Positions 16,885 to 25,168 of a stretch of DNA of 31,121 nt are shown here, in pieces. Location of the stretch: the IMG/VR virus record IMGVR_UViG_3300009104_000077, positions 1 through 31,121 of that record. One strand, given 5' to 3'. Each line of letters starts with the position of its first letter. Within the stretch, counting starts at the first letter, position 1. The position numbers and the translations under genes are program-made. A model generated the notes under the pieces. That model saw only the letters and a program-made list of their open reading frames with translations, was not told the origin of the DNA and did not search any database. The DNA comes from a virus.

Positions 16885-18607
16885 TCCAATTGTCTCCTAT
16901 ACTGTACTCGGCATCTAACGGACACCTCATCTTATAATAATCTGCTACATCCTTAATAGCCTGTACTGCTACCTCACCAACAAACTCTGCTGTTTCTTCT
17001 GACGTTTCTATCTGCCACTCATCGTGGATATTAGCTACGAATTTGTAAGGTATAGTATTTAATTTGAGTTTACTATCTAAAAGAATTAATCCTCTCTTCA
17101 TCACAAAAGCACCTCCACCTTGTAGTAAAGTATTAAGTGCTGCATGTCTATGTCTAAGTCTTATCTTTCTTCCATCGAGGCCTTTAAGATAGCCTTTGCC
17201 TGAAGCTCTTTCCACTCGTTCTTTAAGAGTAGCAAATGACTTGTTACTACTGAAAAAGCGTTCTCGCAAGACCTTACCTTCTGTTCTGTTTCCTCCAACA
17301 ATACTCCCAATCTTTGCATCTCCTGCTCCGTATATGAGGGCATAGATGAAAGTTTTCGCCTCATCTCTTGATTTAAGTCCAGCAAGTCGTTGGTTAGTTG
17401 TGTGAATGTCTCCGTTGATGATTTCATTAATATACTCCTCGTCAGCCATGTAGTGTGCTAACAGTCTTAATTCTAATTGACTTGCATCTACACCTACAAG
17501 TTTGTTTCCATCCTCAACAATCCAACAGGTTCTGCATTCTTTTCCATAAGGATTATGAACACTTGGAATTTGTGCCATGTTAGGATTGCGATGGCTCATA
17601 CGACCTGTGATTGCTCCTGTTGAAATAACAAAGCCATGAACCCTACCATCATCTTCTAAGGAATCCACCCAGGATTGTATTTGGGCTATTCGTTTTTGAA
17701 GTAATAGAAACTCTGCAATCAGATTAGCTTCATGAATATGATTTATTTTTTTAAGAGTACCTTCATCTACAATAGGTTGTCCTGTTGGAGTAAACCTGTT
17801 TGGTTCCCATCCAAAATCTATCAGATACTCTCCTATTTGTTTTCGAGAACCTAGATTAAACTCAACCAATTTCTTTCTAACAAACGGTTCAGGCTCTTCC
17901 TCACTCTTTAAAAAATATTGGTACTCATCTTCTGTCAATCCTCTTTTAGAAAGAGTTCCATCCTTTTTAATATAAGGTGTTACTGTTTTGTCCTCTACCC
18001 ATTTAGGTTTAAAGGTTCTGTGTACCTCTTCTTCAACTTCCCTCTTTCGTTTATTTAAGGAACCTAATAAAAGCATCGCTTCCTTTTCATTAAATTTAAA
18101 ACCATTTCTACTTTGTTGTTCTAATATCCTGGTAGTTTCGTGTTCTAAATTAACAGACTCTTTTGAAAAACCTTTACTGATGGTTTGAAGATAGTGATAA
18201 AGTTTTTTGTTTAACCTAACGTCTTGTGTACAGTATTTGAGCATGTCTTCATTATAAGAAGTAAAGTCTTCAGGAGACTCTGTCTTGTGATATTCCAAAG
18301 TGAAGCCCCAAGCTTTCAGGCTGTGTCCTCCCTCTCTGTTAGGATTAATTAATCTTGAGATAACTAACGTATCTATAACCTTACACGAGTGGTGTAGATT
18401 AATACCCATCAATTTTTCAATGACAGGTATATCAAACCCTATAATGTTATGACCAATTAAAGTATCGGCTGACTGTAAAAATTTAATTCCTTCTTTTAAT
18501 TGATTAGGTTCAAACTGATAGACTTTATTGTTTTCATCTATCGCTACAATACACCATATTTTTGTAGCTTTTAAATCGTCTGTCTCTATATCAAAAACTA
18601 ACTTCAA
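16871..18607 (-). CDS. polA: DNA polymerase, family A (T7 gp5-like) with 3'-5' exonuclease
   Basis: 578 aa replicative polymerase. Proofreading motifs: D6/E8 (FDIETD), N54/D59 (GHNIIGFD), Y125/D129 (YCTQD). Polymerase motifs: A with D374 and E379 (DASQLELR), B with R414, K418 and Y422 (RDEAKTFIYALIYGAG), C with H528/D529 (NIHDEW). Y422 aligns with T7 Y526, the position linked to lytic phages. T7 gp5 is 704 aa; here the region matching the thioredoxin-binding loop (about 198-255) is shorter, so dependence on host thioredoxin is unclear. The start is TTG, overlapping the primase-helicase stop as TTGA, with GAGGAG upstream. Confidence 0.96.
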   Translation of the reverse strand: MKLVFDIETDDLKATKIWCIVAIDENNKVYQFEPNQLKEGIKFLQSADTLIGHNIIGFDIPVIEKLMGINLHHSCKVIDTLVISRLINPNREGGHSLKAWGFTLEYHKTESPEDFTSYNEDMLKYCTQDVRLNKKLYHYLQTISKGFSKESVNLEHETTRILEQQSRNGFKFNEKEAMLLLGSLNKRKREVEEEVHRTFKPKWVEDKTVTPYIKKDGTLSKRGLTEDEYQYFLKSEEEPEPFVRKKLVEFNLGSRKQIGEYLIDFGWEPNRFTPTGQPIVDEGTLKKINHIHEANLIAEFLLLQKRIAQIQSWVDSLEDDGRVHGFVISTGAITGRMSHRNPNMAQIPSVHNPYGKECRTCWIVEDGNKLVGVDASQLELRLLAHYMADEEYINEIINGDIHTTNQRLAGLKSRDEAKTFIYALIYGAGDAKIGSIVGGNRTEGKVLRERFFSSNKSFATLKERVERASGKGYLKGLDGRKIRLRHRHAALNTLLQGGGAFVMKRGLILLDSKLKLNTIPYKFVANIHDEWQIETSEETAEFVGEVAVQAIKDVADYYKMRCPLDAEYSIGDNWSETH

Positions 18608-20265
18608 AATGCAATCTCCTCAGAATCCGTTTCAATATCATCCATGTTTACCTCTGATAGTCTGCCTGTATTAGTATCATAAACTAAATGCGTAGCCATC
18701 CCTACATCCCCTGTATACCTTGATTTTAATATACGCAATCTCGTAGTCCTGGCTTCTAAATCATCATCAGATTGTTGGTTTCTTTCAAGAGCTATAACAC
18801 AATCAGACAGTTGAGCGATGCTATTGGAACCTCTTAAATGTGATAAAGAAACTTCAATACCATTCTCGTGTCCTCTGTTTCCATCTATCCTTCTTAAATG
18901 AGATACTAAAATAATTCCTGCTCCTGTCTCTTCGACTATACTTCTTAATCTAGTCATGATGTTATCAATTGCTCTTCGTTCATCTCCCTCTTTTAAAGAG
19001 CTTACGAGCATGTGTAGGTGGTCTACTATTACCCACTTGCAATCACACCCTACAATCAAGTATCTAAGTTTAGCAAAGATGGCCTCGATGTCATTAGTAC
19101 CAAAATGAGCATGAATAAAAACCTTATCATTTTTAAAAGTTTTGTCATATTTTTCTTCTAAAGTTTTTTGGTCAAACGAATCTCGAATGTGGTCTATATA
19201 TAATCTTGAGTTGGTTTCAATAGAAAGAATCCCATCTACTGTTCTAGTCCAATCTTCTTCTAAAGCTATGATACCCACGTTGTCTTCTGTCTGATTTATA
19301 ATCCAATGTTCAAGTTCTCTTGTGATACTTGATTTACCTAAACCTGTACCGCCTGTTAAGGTTAAGAGTTCTCCTTGACGCATTCCATAAATTTTTCTAT
19401 TTAAACCTTTCCAGGGGAAGGGTAAACTTTCCTTAACATCCCTATCAAAAAAATCAGTCTTCTTTTCAGATACTCTAATGATACCGCTTGGTGTATAAAG
19501 TTTTGCATCCCACCACGCTCTAGTAAACTGCTCATACTTTTTCTGTTTGAGCATATCATTAGCATCTTTAAATCCGTTAGGAAGAGAAACTATCTTAGCC
19601 TTTCCAGGTTTTAATATAGTAGCTACTTCTAAAGCTGCTTTTTCACCTTGAGCATCTTTGTCAAAACAAATAACAATCTTGTCAAAACTTTCTACATACT
19701 CAAGATTTTCTTTTATATCTTTAACTGCTGATGAAGCTCCTCGTTTAATTGAAACAACCGCCCATTTGCTTCCTAGCAATTCATAGGCTGCCATCGCATC
19801 GCACTCACCTTCTGTAATAGTTAAATACTTACCGCCTTCTTTAAAAAGATTTTGACCAAACAAGGCTGTGCCTGTTGGTGAACCTTCAAATTTAAAACGC
19901 TTGTCTTTAACATATCTAATTTTATTAGCAGTCAATTCGTTGTGAATATAAAAAGGATATATGTGCTGAGATATCCTTCCTTGACTATCATAAACCACCT
20001 TAACCCCAAAACGTTTAGCAGTATCACCGCTAATACATCTATCACTTAAAGCCCCAAAAGAACTTCCATCTACATTAAGATTTGTATTGTAATTTTCTTT
20101 AGGTCGAATTTTTTTTACTACTCCTGGTTTATCTTTGTTATAGTTTGGAAAGAAAGCATCACAACTAAAACATTTAGCCGAACCATCTTCATTAACTGAA
20201 ACTGCATCACTACTTCCGCACTTGTGGCAGGGCAAGTGATACTCCACAAATTTTAATTCTTCCAT
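18604..20265 (-). CDS. DNA primase-helicase (T7 gp4-like)
   Basis: 553 aa, close to T7 gp4 (566). Order: zinc-binding domain with C13, C16, C32, C35; TOPRIM primase core with E152/E154 (TEGECDA) and D202/D204 (CFDKDAQG); linker; then the hexameric helicase with Walker A at 305-312 (GGTGLGKS, K311) and a Walker B-like strand ending in VDHLH. It unwinds the fork and makes RNA primers for the polymerase encoded next, whose start overlaps its stop. The start has AAGGAGA 8 nt upstream, and a long inverted repeat lies in the leader just before it. Confidence 0.96.
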   Translation of the reverse strand: MEELKFVEYHLPCHKCGSSDAVSVNEDGSAKCFSCDAFFPNYNKDKPGVVKKIRPKENYNTNLNVDGSSFGALSDRCISGDTAKRFGVKVVYDSQGRISQHIYPFYIHNELTANKIRYVKDKRFKFEGSPTGTALFGQNLFKEGGKYLTITEGECDAMAAYELLGSKWAVVSIKRGASSAVKDIKENLEYVESFDKIVICFDKDAQGEKAALEVATILKPGKAKIVSLPNGFKDANDMLKQKKYEQFTRAWWDAKLYTPSGIIRVSEKKTDFFDRDVKESLPFPWKGLNRKIYGMRQGELLTLTGGTGLGKSSITRELEHWIINQTEDNVGIIALEEDWTRTVDGILSIETNSRLYIDHIRDSFDQKTLEEKYDKTFKNDKVFIHAHFGTNDIEAIFAKLRYLIVGCDCKWVIVDHLHMLVSSLKEGDERRAIDNIMTRLRSIVEETGAGIILVSHLRRIDGNRGHENGIEVSLSHLRGSNSIAQLSDCVIALERNQQSDDDLEARTTRLRILKSRYTGDVGMATHLVYDTNTGRLSEVNMDDIETDSEEIAF

Positions 20266-20291
20266 TAATTTGTTCTCCTTAAATTAAAGGT

Positions 20292-20430
20292 GGTGCTGAG
20301 TGTAGAGAAGAATGGAGAACAATAATACTTCTTCGTTCCTATATTGTTAGGCTAAGTCTTAGAATGAATAATAAAAATTCTAAAACAAACTTTGACTAAA
20401 AAGTATTTTTGAAACTCTACACCCAACACC
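20292..20430 (-). ncRNA. Candidate structured RNA in the primase-helicase leader
   Basis: A 16-nt arm at 20415-20430 can pair with 20292-20307. Read as minus-strand RNA, 14 pairs are Watson-Crick and 2 are G-U; on the plus strand the same two positions would be mismatches, which points to a fold in the leftward transcript. Inside the ~107-nt loop lie two further inverted repeats, AACAATA/TATTGTT (318-324 with 342-348, offsets from 20000) and TTAGAAT/ATTCTAA (359-365 with 377-383). The element fills the only long gap in the replication operon and ends about 26 nt before the primase start. Function unknown: translation control, processing or an origin-type element. Confidence 0.4.
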
Positions 20431-20446
20431 GTTGGTTAAAAGGAAA

Positions 20447-20722
20447 CTAAGAGGCATCCTCCTTGTTGTTCTCCACCTTCTTAGTTTCACTTTCTTCGAC
20501 AGGACTAGCTTCTATTTCTACTTCTGCTTCAGGAGCGTCACCAAGAAGGGTTTCTAAGTGATTCCTGTGAGTAGCACTAGCAAAATTTAAAGCTTCTAAA
20601 ATGATTTCAAGATTACCGACCTTCTGTATTGTAACAGTAGCTTCAGTCTTCTTGTTTTCATCCTTGATTTTATCAGTGTCGTAGGCTGTCTCGCCATCGT
20701 CTTTTCTAATAGTTACAATCAT
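20447..20722 (-). CDS. Hypothetical protein after the ssDNA-binding protein
   Basis: 91 aa. I place the start at ATG 20722 rather than a longer upstream one, because GGAGG lies 8 nt before it and it follows the previous stop by 1 nt. The first ~60 residues look globular (MIVTIRKDDGETAYDTD), the C-terminus is very rich in Glu, Ala and Pro (PEAEVEIEASPVEES). It sits between the ssDNA-binding protein and the primase-helicase; a replication accessory role is likely by position only. Confidence 0.65.
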   Translation of the reverse strand: MIVTIRKDDGETAYDTDKIKDENKKTEATVTIQKVGNLEIILEALNFASATHRNHLETLLGDAPEAEVEIEASPVEESETKKVENNKEDAS

Positions 20723-20723
20723 T

Positions 20724-21161
20724 TTAAAATTCCTCCCCACCTTCGATGGTATCAAATTCGTCACCATCTCCAGTTTTATAAGATACCAATTCTATGACTT
20801 GCATTGCTTGAAAGTCAAGGCCTTTAAAGTCACCGTACTTGTTTGAGGTTTCCCACTCATTGTACTGTACTTTAACCTTAGACCCATTTCCAACCAACTC
20901 ATCCAAAGGTATTTTATCTTTATCAAAAAGCTTGGGAGCTTTACGAACCATTCCATTTGGCCCATTTACTTTACGTTTAATAGTAATAGCTCGACCAACT
21001 TCTTCATCATTAACTACCAGGTCTTTAACCCTGAAGCCACGATTTTCAAAATCATCAGCTACACTATCCTCTACTACTAGGTCTACTGTGTATACAGGTT
21101 CAAAAGTCGTGTTAGGACTTGTCGCTGATACCCAATAGCCTATTCCTTCTACTATTGCCAT
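20724..21161 (-). CDS. Single-stranded DNA-binding protein (T7 gp2.5-like)
   Basis: 145 aa with a strong AAGGAGG ribosome site. It has an OB-fold-like pattern (VYTVDLVVEDSVADDFENRG, later WETSNKYGDFKGLDFQAMQ) and a short acidic tail ending in Phe (GGEEF), the hallmark by which T7 gp2.5-type proteins touch the polymerase and helicase. It is shorter than T7 gp2.5 (232 aa). It stands directly upstream of the primase-helicase and polymerase, completing a T7-type fork set. The call rests on tail, fold pattern and context. Confidence 0.82.
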   Translation of the reverse strand: MAIVEGIGYWVSATSPNTTFEPVYTVDLVVEDSVADDFENRGFRVKDLVVNDEEVGRAITIKRKVNGPNGMVRKAPKLFDKDKIPLDELVGNGSKVKVQYNEWETSNKYGDFKGLDFQAMQVIELVSYKTGDGDEFDTIEGGEEF

Positions 21162-21172
21162 ACTTTCCTCCT

Positions 21173-21442
21173 TTAGGTTTTAGGCTTATTTAACATGAGA
21201 AAATCATTATACTTTGAGTAATTATGTATTGCAACAATTATGTCTTTCAAATTTAAAAATTTATTAGGTGCAAGAACCACCTTAAATTTATCCTCCGAAA
21301 GTCGCTCTACTAAAAAACCAATTTGGTTTTCATGTAGCATTTCATTGTTTAGTGTTACATAAGTTTCAAAGTTTCTAAAATCGTTTTTACTAAATATATG
21401 CGTATTTATATCATCCGTTTGGGTCAATAGGTTCTCCTCCAT
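21173..21442 (-). CDS. Small hypothetical protein
   Basis: Up to 89 aa. The ATG at 21442 has no ribosome site; a TTG five codons later (21427) has GGAGGAG 6 nt upstream and may be the real start, giving 84 aa. Either way it overlaps the end of the previous gene. The product has no membrane span and alternates strand- and helix-like segments (GFLVERLSEDKFKVVLAP). It directly precedes the ssDNA-binding protein. No family recognised. Confidence 0.6.
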   Translation of the reverse strand: MEENLLTQTDDINTHIFSKNDFRNFETYVTLNNEMLHENQIGFLVERLSEDKFKVVLAPNKFLNLKDIIVAIHNYSKYNDFLMLNKPKT

Positions 21443-21656
21443 CTACAAATACATACTTAAAATGAGTGAGTTGGTCTCGATAATTTGTTAGTTTAGACAT
21501 CTCCTCAACCAACATTTTAATTATATCAGGATGTTCCGCAACCGATACAGGATTATTCATAATCAATTCAACGTTTGCTGTATGCTTTGCTATTAAACCT
21601 TCATAGTATTTAATAGTAGAATCCTGAATAATCTTTCTCATAAATCTTTTATCCAT
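21411..21656 (-). CDS. Small helical hypothetical protein
   Basis: 81 aa, starting on the stop of the TonB-shaped membrane protein (TAATG) and running into the next gene. It is mainly helical and charged (KIIQDSTIKYYEGLIAKH, LVEEMSKLTNYRDQL). The coupling suggests joint expression with its upstream neighbour. No family recognised, no membrane span. Confidence 0.6.
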   Translation of the reverse strand: MDKRFMRKIIQDSTIKYYEGLIAKHTANVELIMNNPVSVAEHPDIIKMLVEEMSKLTNYRDQLTHFKYVFVDGGEPIDPNG

Positions 21657-22528
21657 TACACTTTTATAGCAAAAGGAATGCTACACTCCAATTTAGTAAA
21701 GTTATTATCAACCTCTATTGAATCATTTAAATACCTGGATACTGCTGTTTTTAATCTTTTAAAGATTTCTCTGCTATATCTTTCGTTAGTAACTTGTCCG
21801 TTTATAACATCAAAAGTTACTGTAAATTTCATTGACCTGTTAAAGGAAACATTTTGAATGTAATCAGAAAAATTTACAGACGCAAGAGGTTTAGGACAAG
21901 AGACCACAACAGGTTTTTCAACAGGAGGATTCTTACCGACCACATGCTCTCCTGTTAAAACTCCAAAACCTCCTGTAGCTCCTCTACCAAAAGCTTCGTC
22001 TTCAGTTTCTTCAACCCAAACAACAGATTCTTCTATAACTTCAGAGGTTTCAATACCATCAATCTCCTGTTGGGTTGCCCAAGGCAGCTCTTTGTTTAAA
22101 TCTTCATTAGATTCTTCTTCTGTTGGTATTAGTTCAGGATGTTCATGATTTTTATATACCTCAGTAGAAATTCTAAGTTCTAAAAGGTTGTCTTGAATTT
22201 CAGATATAGTCTCTATGATATCCACATCTTTATTTTTAATCCTTTCACTAACTTCGTTTAGGCCTTCTGTTATTAAAGGTAACGAATTTAATACATCTTC
22301 TCGTGAAGAGATTGTTTCTGTATTAAAATTTATCTTAGCCTCCAGGTTATTCTGTTTCTTATCAATTGTAACTAGAGACTTATCAAGAACTCGTAGTTTG
22401 CTATCCAAAGATTTTAGTCTATCATTAACAACGTCAAGTCTTGAATTGTTTTGAAAACCAATAAAAATTACAGCTACTATCAATACTGCAACTCCAACTG
22501 TTGCTGTCTTACTATTAAAAATATTCAT
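21656..22528 (-). CDS. Membrane-anchored periplasmic protein with TonB-like layout
   Basis: 290 aa with GGAGG upstream. An N-terminal span (about 9-24, ATVGVAVLIVAVIFIGF) is followed by a long coiled coil (about 30-125), an acidic, Pro-containing linker (about 128-210) and a small C-terminal domain (about 215-290) of the pattern FTVTFDVINGQV...FKRLKTAVSRYL...SIPFAIKV. That strand-helix-strand pattern and the whole span-linker-domain layout look like TonB. Two Cys (C211, C282) flank the C-terminal domain and could form a disulphide in the periplasm. A role in blocking other phages or altering the host envelope is possible. The TonB likeness is by eye only. Confidence 0.7.
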   Translation of the reverse strand: MNIFNSKTATVGVAVLIVAVIFIGFQNNSRLDVVNDRLKSLDSKLRVLDKSLVTIDKKQNNLEAKINFNTETISSREDVLNSLPLITEGLNEVSERIKNKDVDIIETISEIQDNLLELRISTEVYKNHEHPELIPTEEESNEDLNKELPWATQQEIDGIETSEVIEESVVWVEETEDEAFGRGATGGFGVLTGEHVVGKNPPVEKPVVVSCPKPLASVNFSDYIQNVSFNRSMKFTVTFDVINGQVTNERYSREIFKRLKTAVSRYLNDSIEVDNNFTKLECSIPFAIKV

Positions 22529-22571
22529 ACTTAATTACCTCCATAGGTTTTGAAATTATATTTTATCATGT

Positions 22572-22925
22572 TTAATATCCTGAAGTCCAATGCGAGTAGG
22601 CATCAGGACAATCTACTTCACCACAAATACACGCTCCTCCATCATTCGGATAGGGTTTTCTGATTACCTCATAAGGTAGCGTCTTAGTAGCAGAAAGTTT
22701 TTTTATTTGAAAGCCCCAAGCCCAATGGTCGTGGTCTTTAAAATCAACCAGGATATGTCTGCCTTCTGCATTAGACCATAAGGTAGCCTCAACCTGCTCA
22801 CCATCTTTAGAATTTTCCTGTTCACAAAGCGTTATACTTTCTATCGTGGCTTCTTTATAAGGGTCAGTACCCCACGAGTGTGACCACAAAACTCTGTCAC
22901 CAACCTTTAGTATATCTCCATTCAT
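22572..22925 (-). CDS. Hypothetical protein with C-terminal Cys cluster
   Basis: 117 aa, start supported by AGGAGA. The N-terminal part looks like a small beta-barrel (LKVGDRVLWSHSWGTDP, ILVDFKDHDHWAWGFQIKKL), the C-terminus has CICGEVDCPDAYSHW, with three Cys that could bind a metal. It is the first gene upstream of the TonB-shaped protein. No family recognised; KOW/SH3-like nucleic-acid binding would be one guess for the N-terminal half. Confidence 0.62.
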   Translation of the reverse strand: MNGDILKVGDRVLWSHSWGTDPYKEATIESITLCEQENSKDGEQVEATLWSNAEGRHILVDFKDHDHWAWGFQIKKLSATKTLPYEVIRKPYPNDGGACICGEVDCPDAYSHWTSGY

Positions 22926-22926
22926 T

Positions 22927-23196
22927 TTATATCTCCTGTATTATATTATAATCATCATCATAGACAAAAGCTTTTTCACCCCATTTATAATCTGTTTCGT
23001 CAAAAGTTCCTTCTATTACTACAGACCTACCATCTTTAAGAGTAGCATGAAGCTCACCCCATTTAATGTAATGGTCTTCAACATCATCCCAAGATTCAAT
23101 TCCTGAACCTTCTAAATCAATCTGAACAACTGCTATGTATTCAGATAAAATAAAAGAAGGGATTTCTTTTTTAAGTTTTAGTTTTTTTTCTGCCAT
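22927..23196 (-). CDS. Small hypothetical protein
   Basis: 89 aa with AAAGGAG ribosome site. It has a Lys-rich N-terminus (EKKLKLKKEIPSF), then a beta-rich acidic body with several Trp and Tyr (ESWDDVEDHYIKWGELHA). It ends 1 nt before the next gene, showing co-transcription. No family recognised. Confidence 0.6.
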   Translation of the reverse strand: MAEKKLKLKKEIPSFILSEYIAVVQIDLEGSGIESWDDVEDHYIKWGELHATLKDGRSVVIEGTFDETDYKWGEKAFVYDDDYNIIQEI

Positions 23197-23207
23197 AATT
23201 TTCTCCT

Positions 23208-23396
23208 TTACTTTTTAGTACAGATAACAGTGACTTGTGGGATATTAGAATTTATTTTTGATTCTAATAGTTTTATCTTATTCACCAACGACCAATCCGT
23301 TATACTGTATTTTGAATAGTACGAAATAAGACCATCTTTTATATCCTCAATTTCTGCACTCGTTAATTTAATTGTATCAACTTCATATGTTTCCAT
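23208..23396 (-). CDS. Small hypothetical protein
   Basis: 62 aa. The start is set at ATG 23396, which has GGAGAG 5 nt upstream; a longer frame to 23468 has no ribosome site and would lie deep in the previous gene. It still overlaps that gene by 14 nt. The product is helical (SAEIEDIKDGLISYYSKY) with a short strand-like end. No family recognised. Confidence 0.58.
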   Translation of the reverse strand: METYEVDTIKLTSAEIEDIKDGLISYYSKYSITDWSLVNKIKLLESKINSNIPQVTVICTKK

Positions 23397-23634
23397 TTTC
23401 TCTCCATTTTTTAGCGAGTTCATTTGCTTCACAAATAGCCATATCAATTTCGTTACTTGTATAAACAACCTCTTCTAAAATCTTATTCGTTTCTCTGTCC
23501 GTAACTTTTAAAAGCCACTCCTGTCTTTTCCTGCGGTTAGGTCTCGGTAAAGATTTAACAGTTCCTTCAATTCTTCGTCTAGGAATATAACCACCACCTG
23601 AAGAAAAAGCAAACCTTTCTGCTACACGCTTCAT
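23383..23634 (-). CDS. Small basic hypothetical protein
   Basis: 83 aa. Its ATG overlaps the methyltransferase stop as ATGA, with AGGAGAA upstream. The N-terminal half is rich in Arg, Gly and Lys (YIPRRRIEGTVKSLPRPNRR), the C-terminal half is a charged helix (AICEANELAKKWRE). The basic part may bind nucleic acid. Coupled translation with the methyltransferase is likely, but no partner function can be shown. Confidence 0.62.
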   Translation of the reverse strand: MKRVAERFAFSSGGGYIPRRRIEGTVKSLPRPNRRKRQEWLLKVTDRETNKILEEVVYTSNEIDMAICEANELAKKWRENGNI

Positions 23635-24953
23635 CTGTTTTCTCCTATATCAGGGCCTTTTAAAACCTTTGCTTTCATAGAGTTTTCTTCTATAAATTCC
23701 TCTACCATTAGCTCATCTAAATAGTCTTGAAAGGTTGCCCCTGGATTATGTTTTATAAAAGTCTTTAGGTTCAGAGGAATCTTAACCTTACAGTCTTCTG
23801 CCATGAATTTAAAAATATGAGCGACCACATCCACTGTCCATCCATTGCCTAACATTTTATATCGTTGAGTATTACTAACCCCTTCGGTGTATCCGTCAGG
23901 TACAGTTTGTAATCTTTCACACTCAAGAGGTGTAAGCTTTCTCCAATACACTTCGTCTTCTTTTTCAACACTAATTTTATGGTCATTGTTTAAATTAGGA
24001 GTAACTGTTCCTATCTTCCCATCCTTTCTTGGCTCTAATTTTTTAGCTCTAAAAGGTGTAAAATCTTTTCCTGTTTCTTTCTTAACTTCTCTTCTTAAAC
24101 GTTTTGCTTCTTCAGTTCTAACTTCTCTATATGATTGAACAATAACTTTAGGTTGTCTATTACCACCACTACAAGTATTTAATGTCGGTGATTTTCCATC
24201 AGGCGAATAAACTCTTTTAAGAATATCGTGGCCTTTAATATCAGCAGCAGTTCCAACTCGTATTGGTTTTTGAGGTATTATAGTAGTGCCATTATTACCT
24301 GCCCCTTTCCACATAGTCGCTGTTAAAGTAAGAGATTTATCAGCTTCACTTTTTAAATGTCTTCTGTTTCTCTCGGTTTGTTTAACAGGTCTATGCTCCA
24401 CATCAGGGTTCTCGTCTAAAATATCCCTCAGTACAAGCCCTCTATCTTCAGGCTGTTTAACTCCAGGAATATTAGTCCAATAGTATCTCTGCCTATTTTG
24501 AGCAGACACTAATGCAGAGTTTATAAGAATGGGTTCCACTTCTAAATACTCTGTAATCACATCTAAGTGTTCTTTCTTCATTCGGACATTCTCAAGCAAG
24601 AAATACTGAGGCTTGCACTCATGTAAAATTCTAACAAATTGAAAAAACAAAGCACTTCTTGGGTCGTCAAAAGCTAATTGGTCTCCTGCAAAACTAAAAC
24701 CTTGACAAGGCGAACCGCCTATTAGTAGGTCTATATCTAAAGAGGCTGCATCTAATTTAGTTACATCTCCTAGATGGATAGTGTTCGGAAAGTTCTTCTT
24801 TGTAATTTCAATAGCGTACTTGTCAATCTCACTAGCATAGTAATTCTTAACAGGTAGTCCTATTTTTTCTAAAGCTAATTGTCCACAAGACATCCCATCG
24901 AATAACGATAAAACATTTATTTTTGGATAGCCTATAAAATCAGGTTCGGTCAT
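23631..24953 (-). CDS. DNA cytosine-5 methyltransferase
   Basis: 440 aa. C5-MTase motifs in order: I (LSLFDGMSCGQLAL, 15-28), IV with catalytic Cys C83 (GGSPCQGFSFAG), VI (ENV, 121-123), VIII (QNRQRYYW, 152-159), a long target-recognition region (about 170-370), then IX (RKLTPLECERLQ) and X (GNGWTVDVVAHIF). It moves a methyl group from SAM to C5 of cytosine at a site that cannot be read from sequence. No restriction enzyme partner is adjacent, so it is an orphan, likely shielding phage DNA from host restriction. Start has GGAGAACAAAC upstream, overlapping the previous stop. Confidence 0.95.
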   Translation of the reverse strand: MTEPDFIGYPKINVLSLFDGMSCGQLALEKIGLPVKNYYASEIDKYAIEITKKNFPNTIHLGDVTKLDAASLDIDLLIGGSPCQGFSFAGDQLAFDDPRSALFFQFVRILHECKPQYFLLENVRMKKEHLDVITEYLEVEPILINSALVSAQNRQRYYWTNIPGVKQPEDRGLVLRDILDENPDVEHRPVKQTERNRRHLKSEADKSLTLTATMWKGAGNNGTTIIPQKPIRVGTAADIKGHDILKRVYSPDGKSPTLNTCSGGNRQPKVIVQSYREVRTEEAKRLRREVKKETGKDFTPFRAKKLEPRKDGKIGTVTPNLNNDHKISVEKEDEVYWRKLTPLECERLQTVPDGYTEGVSNTQRYKMLGNGWTVDVVAHIFKFMAEDCKVKIPLNLKTFIKHNPGATFQDYLDELMVEEFIEENSMKAKVLKGPDIGENR

Positions 24954-25168
24954 GTTTGTTCTCCATTAAAAATTAGTGTCTGTCCTGCTTCTTTTAAAGA
25001 TTCCCATTGTAAAGACTCCTGAAGTTCTTTAGTAGGATAACCTAGATATTCAGAAAGCACAATTAAGTTAAGTAAATCTACTTGCATTTTCTTTTCTAAA
25101 TAATCTCGATGCTCTTTTAAATCATAATGAGCTTCAAGACCTTTTTGAATATCTTCATCAACGCTCAT
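24950..25168 (-). CDS. Small helical hypothetical protein
   Basis: 72 aa. I choose ATG 25168 (AAGGA 7 nt upstream) over a longer start at 25189; it overlaps the previous gene by 11 nt and the methyltransferase by 4 nt. The product is acidic and helical (EDIQKGLEAHYDLKEHRDYL), with no known motif. Its place is between two overlapping genes in the early accessory block. Confidence 0.58.
   Translation of the reverse strand: MSVDEDIQKGLEAHYDLKEHRDYLEKKMQVDLLNLIVLSEYLGYPTKELQESLQWESLKEAGQTLIFNGEQT

Noticed and set aside
20723-20767. Longer start (20767) for the 91-aa gene after the ssDNA-binding protein
   Set aside because: It would lie in the end of the previous gene without a ribosome site, while ATG 20722 has GGAGG at ideal distance.
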